DNA of 8,637 bases from Calditrichia bacterium (GTDB lineage: Bacteria > Calditrichota > Calditrichia > RBG-13-44-9): assembly GCA_026991005.1 (NCBI GenBank), contig JALXCH010000067.1, positions 1 through 8,637 on the forward strand, read 5' to 3'. The translations under genes and the position numbers were made by a program. Under the pieces are notes generated by a model. It ran no database searches and was not told where the DNA came from. It saw nothing but the letters and a program-made list of their open reading frames with translations. Within the stretch, counting starts at the first letter, position 1, and every line of letters starts with the position of its first letter. Shown piece by piece: positions 5,829 to 8,637 of the stretch.

Positions 5829-5905
5829 ATTCAAAATAATTTTTGCGAGGCTTGTATGCTGTTTTTTCGCACATTACCTTCCGGAAGGGAATAATGTTCC
5901 ACCCA

Positions 5906-6661
5906 TCACCCCCCAAACTGTTCCAGAGCGATTTCCCGATTTTTAATGCGAGAATTTACCTGATGGTACAGATCGCCGGTACCCAGATCGACCCATTCTC
6001 CTCGGTGGACATACACACTCAAAGGTTGTTCCTCGGCCAGTGCAGGTAAATAGAAATCGGTGATAATGGAAGAAAACTCCGGTCGCAGGTATTTCCGAGC
6101 CCGGGGAGTAAGAATCTGATAACCCATAAAAATTCCTGTCTGCACCTTTTCGCCAGGAGGATTTCCCTTTCCCAGAAAACCCCGATGGTGGAATGCTTTA
6201 TCAAAAATCACCAGGTTGTAATCCTGGTAGTTACGGGAAGGGAACACTGCCATGGTTGCTAAAGCAGGATGCTGGCGGTAATGGTGAATGAATTGAGGAA
6301 GAGAAATATCCGAAAGGATATCGGAATTCACGGTGAGAATCGTTTCTCCTGCGAAAAAATGTTCGGCGAAAGCAATGCCTCCACCGGTACCCAGGATTTC
6401 GGGTTCCATGCTGAAAAGAATTTCCAGCTCCCCCTGGTAATGGGTGTTTAAATGCTGGATAATTTTCTCTCCCTGGTGGTGCAGGTTAATCACGACCCGC
6501 TGGAAACCGGCTTTTTCTATTTTCTGAAGAATTAAATCCAATAATGTGGAGTGCCCCACGGGGAGCAAGCACTTGGGTAGCTCGCGCGAAAGTTCTCCCA
6601 TCCGTGTGCCGAATCCCGCAGCTAAAACCATTGCGGTACGTATTTCAGTGCTTTCCTTCAT
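5906..6661 (-). CDS. Sugar-1-phosphate nucleotidyltransferase (MurU/GlmU-N-like)
   Basis: This 251-residue cytoplasmic enzyme transfers a nucleotide to a sugar 1-phosphate, making an NDP-sugar. The nucleotide-binding loop AAGFGTRM is at 14-21, and LPKCLLPV (28-35) carries the catalytic-type Lys (K30). LGTGGG (90-95) and VNSD with the metal-binding Asp (D114) follow, and the C-terminal block GEWVDLGTGDLY is at 221-232. The length suits single-domain enzymes of the MurU, HddC or mannose-1-phosphate guanylyltransferase kind; the exact sugar and nucleotide cannot be read from sequence. The usual Pro after GTRM is replaced (GELSRELP), a minor variation. The start is uncertain: no good Shine-Dalgarno precedes the ATG at 6659-6661, and Met11 is an alternative just before the motif. 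It is divergent from the UDP-glucuronate decarboxylase gene, suggesting a shared surface-polysaccharide locus. Confidence 0.87.
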   Translation of the reverse strand: MKESTEIRTAMVLAAGFGTRMGELSRELPKCLLPVGHSTLLDLILQKIEKAGFQRVVINLHHQGEKIIQHLNTHYQGELEILFSMEPEILGTGGGIAFAEHFFAGETILTVNSDILSDISLPQFIHHYRQHPALATMAVFPSRNYQDYNLVIFDKAFHHRGFLGKGNPPGEKVQTGIFMGYQILTPRARKYLRPEFSSIITDFYLPALAEEQPLSVYVHRGEWVDLGTGDLYHQVNSRIKNREIALEQFGG

Positions 6662-6703
6662 CGTGTTGTCTTAGATCCTTCTGCTAAACAAATTACAATC
6701 CAT

Positions 6704-6732
6704 TTGATTTAAATTTAACCCAAATATATATT
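6704..6732 (+). promoter_or_regulatory. Candidate promoter of the UDP-glucuronate decarboxylase operon
   Basis: TTGATT (6704-6709) and TATATT (6727-6732) are exactly 17 bases apart in the 106-base divergent gap, each close to the sigma-70 consensus. The Shine-Dalgarno AAGGA (6755-6759) follows, eight bases before the ATG at 6768. No equally good pair was found for the divergent minus-strand gene. Confidence 0.5.
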
Positions 6733-6767
6733 CAATCAAAATGTGAAAGCAAAAAAGGACTCTACGC

Positions 6768-7724
6768 ATGAAACGAATTCTGGTAACGGGCGGCGCCGGT
6801 TTTCTGGGCTCTCATCTGGTGGAACGCCTTTTGAACGAAGGAAATGACGTTCTGTGTCTGGATAATTTTTTCACCGGTTCCAAACGCAATATTCTGCATT
6901 TAATGGACAATCACCGTTTTGAGCTTATTCGCCACGATATTACCCAGCCCATTTTGCTGGAAGTGGACGAAATTTATCATTTTGCCTGTCCCGCTTCACC
7001 AATTCATTATCAATACAATCCAGTAAAAACGATTAAAACCAATGTGATGGGCACTATACACATGCTGGGGCTGGCCAAGCGGGTAAAAGCACGGATTTTA
7101 CTGGCATCTACTTCCGAGGTGTACGGTGATCCCCAGGTCCATCCCCAGCGGGAGGATTACTGGGGACATGTGAATCCCATTGGTATTCGTAGTTGTTATG
7201 ATGAAGGCAAACGGGTGGCCGAAACGTTAATGATGGATTACCATCGGCAGAACAATGTGGATATTCGCATCATCCGGATTTTCAATACCTATGGTCCTCG
7301 CATGGCTGCCAACGATGGGCGGGTGGTAAGCAATTTTATTATTCAGGCGTTAAGAGGAGAGGATATCACAGTTTACGGCGATGGAAGCCAGACTCGCTCT
7401 TTTTGCTACGTGGATGATTTGATTGAGGGCGCTATGCGGATGATGAACCAGGATGGTTTTATCGGACCTGTCAATCTGGGAAATCCCAATGAATTCACCA
7501 TTCTGGAACTGGCTGAGAAAGTGATTCAGTTAACCGGTTCCCGGTCGAAGATTGTATTTAAACCGTTGCCCCAGGATGATCCCACCCAGCGGCGACCGGA
7601 TATCTCTCTGGCTCGCCAGAAATTAAACTGGGAACCCACGGTGCAACTGGAAGAAGGGTTGAAGCGTACTATCCATTACTTCGATCGGTTGCTACGGGGT
7701 GAACCATTAATGCCCGGGCAGTGA
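6768..7724 (+). CDS. UDP-glucuronate decarboxylase (UDP-xylose synthase)
   Basis: This 318-residue cytoplasmic short-chain dehydrogenase/reductase converts UDP-glucuronate to UDP-xylose and CO2 using bound NAD+. The Rossmann glycine motif TGGAGFLG is at 7-14, and the family-diagnostic [12 protein letters not shown] is at 71-82. STSEVYGDP (114-122) contains the conserved Thr-Ser-Glu. The Tyr-x3-Lys catalytic pair is Y144/K148 in [23 protein letters not shown] further along is the sugar-nucleotide binding region. Length is normal for the single-domain bacterial enzyme and no arginine-formyltransferase domain is fused. The start has AAGGA eight bases upstream. A 30-base gap leads into the Wzi-like gene, so the two are probably one operon for a xylose-containing surface polysaccharide; that use is inferred from context. 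Confidence 0.95.
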   Translation: MKRILVTGGAGFLGSHLVERLLNEGNDVLCLDNFFTGSKRNILHLMDNHRFELIRHDITQPILLEVDEIYHFACPASPIHYQYNPVKTIKTNVMGTIHMLGLAKRVKARILLASTSEVYGDPQVHPQREDYWGHVNPIGIRSCYDEGKRVAETLMMDYHRQNNVDIRIIRIFNTYGPRMAANDGRVVSNFIIQALRGEDITVYGDGSQTRSFCYVDDLIEGAMRMMNQDGFIGPVNLGNPNEFTILELAEKVIQLTGSRSKIVFKPLPQDDPTQRRPDISLARQKLNWEPTVQLEEGLKRTIHYFDRLLRGEPLMPGQ

Positions 7725-7754
7725 GAAAGAAGTCAAATAAAATTAAAGGCTTTT

Positions 7755-8637
7755 ATGAAAAAACGTGTGTTAATTATTCTGTTAATGGTTGCTCTGTCCT
7801 TCCCCCTCCTGGCGGGAGAAAGTATCCCTCCTTACCACTGGGTGTGGAATTATTTGAACTATTTGAAGGTAGCCGGGTATCTTCCGGAACTGGATATGAC
7901 CAATGGACCGACGGACCGGGAAGTAATAGCTGGCTATTTGTTACATATTGACCCGGAAAAAATTCCCGAAGGTTCCCGGGAATGGAAGATGGTGCGCATA
8001 TTGTTTCGTGAATTTACCGAAGAGATAAACGAAATTGGGAATTCGGGGGGCGATCGCTCCCGGGAATGGTTCCAGAAAATCCTGGAGCGTTTGCAAATGG
8101 CTGTGCTTCCGGAAACGGTGCGTTCGCGGGTACGCTTCGGAGCGTTTGGAATGGTAATCCCTCGTTACAAAAACGAGGATGTGACCACGGATTTTCAGTT
8201 TCACACCCGATTGGGATTGCAATTTGGAAAACGGTTTACCCTGTATAATAATATGAAAGTGTTTAATCATCTACCAAAGGGCTATATTGGTAAAACTACT
8301 CGTAAGCTGTATGCCTACACCGAACAAGCGTATTTGCAAATAAACGGGGGAATTTTTCGTTTCAAAATCGGTCGGGATTACCTGGAGGTAGGACCCGGGC
8401 GTACCGGGAAGCTTTTGATGAGTGCGAACAGCCGTCCCTTCGATATGTATCACGCTCAGTTTGGTAAACGCTATTTTCATTTTTCGTTCTGGGGAATTAT
8501 GCTGGATCCTCGTCCCATTGTGCAGGAGGAATTGAAACAGTACGCTCCGATTGCCCGACGTTACCTGAATGGCCATCGCCTTTCGGTGAATATTAAAAAC
8601 CGTTATTTTGTAGGGGCTTCGGAAGTGATGGTATATG
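7755..8637 (+). CDS. Wzi-like capsule assembly / outer-membrane beta-barrel protein, 3' end outside window
   Basis: The frame starts at ATG 7755 and stays open to the window edge (294 codons). AAAGG (7745-7749) lies five bases before the start. Residues 1-20 form a Sec signal peptide: KKR, a hydrophobic stretch, then PLLA before G21. Residues 24-120 or so look helical and charged. They are followed by alternating aromatic and polar stretches typical of outer-membrane strands. A block around residues 205-230 reads IGRDYLEVGPGRTGKLL then MSANSRPFDM, resembling the core of the Wzi family (PF14052), outer-membrane lectin-like barrels that anchor or assemble capsule. Placement directly after a UDP-xylose synthase gene supports an envelope polysaccharide role. 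The family call rests on remembered motif similarity; it could instead be a related lineage-specific barrel. Confidence 0.75.
   Translation, partial: MKKRVLIILLMVALSFPLLAGESIPPYHWVWNYLNYLKVAGYLPELDMTNGPTDREVIAGYLLHIDPEKIPEGSREWKMVRILFREFTEEINEIGNSGGDRSREWFQKILERLQMAVLPETVRSRVRFGAFGMVIPRYKNEDVTTDFQFHTRLGLQFGKRFTLYNNMKVFNHLPKGYIGKTTRKLYAYTEQAYLQINGGIFRFKIGRDYLEVGPGRTGKLLMSANSRPFDMYHAQFGKRYFHFSFWGIMLDPRPIVQEELKQYAPIARRYLNGHRLSVNIKNRYFVGASEVMVY

Noticed and set aside
7721..7951. A 76-codon frame beginning GTG over the UDP-glucuronate decarboxylase stop
   Set aside because: It lies out of frame within the signal-peptide region of the Wzi-like gene, whose own frame has a better ribosome site and runs open to the window edge.
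7941..8576. Two minus-strand frames near the right end
   Set aside because: They oppose the long open Wzi-like frame, and their translations show no recognisable domain.

Overview
The window looks like chromosomal DNA of a Gram-negative bacterium: the last gene has a Sec signal peptide and sequence typical of an outer-membrane Wzi-type beta-barrel protein. Strong Shine-Dalgarno sequences (AAAGGAGGT before the phosphofructokinase gene, GAGGAGGAG before the gene at 3083) argue against a typical Bacteroidetes. A Calditrichota/KSB1-like or related FCB-group lineage is a guess only. Housekeeping flanks are about 45-65% G+C in sampled 60-base blocks. The centre is much more AT-rich.

Layout. (1) Positions 1-366 (+) are the C-terminal end of a protein with a CZB (chemoreceptor zinc-binding) domain. 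It converges on (2) a 449-residue phosphofructokinase on the minus strand (483-1832) carrying the residues of the pyrophosphate-dependent type. A bidirectional hairpin terminator separates the two. (3) Positions 1847-2339 are a long intergenic stretch; the 240 bases at 2041-2280 have only 39 G/C (16%). It holds candidate promoters, a perfect 9-bp inverted repeat, repeated GTAACT words and a 12-codon leader ORF. (4) Positions 2340-5785 (+) hold a compact five-gene island in two translationally coupled blocks. The first block is a TIGR04255-family protein, an unrecognised 148-residue protein and a HEPN-like protein. The second is an ABC-type AAA ATPase followed by a DUF4276 (TOPRIM-like) protein. 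All three junctions within the blocks are ATGA start/stop overlaps. (5) Positions 5906-6661 (-) encode a sugar-phosphate nucleotidyltransferase, divergent from (6) a UDP-glucuronate decarboxylase (6768-7724, +) and (7) a Wzi-like capsule/outer-membrane protein (7755 to the window edge, +). Together these look like the start of a surface-polysaccharide locus.

How the parts work together. The flanks are central metabolism and envelope sugar genes. The island is the accessory element. ATPase plus TOPRIM-like partner resembles a split OLD/PARIS-style defence pair, and HEPN plus small acidic partner resembles a toxin-antitoxin pair. My inference is that 2340-5785 is an antiviral or conflict system, possibly one five-component system or two adjacent ones. 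No integrase, transposase, tRNA, rRNA or CRISPR array is visible, so mobility is inferred only from composition and gene content.
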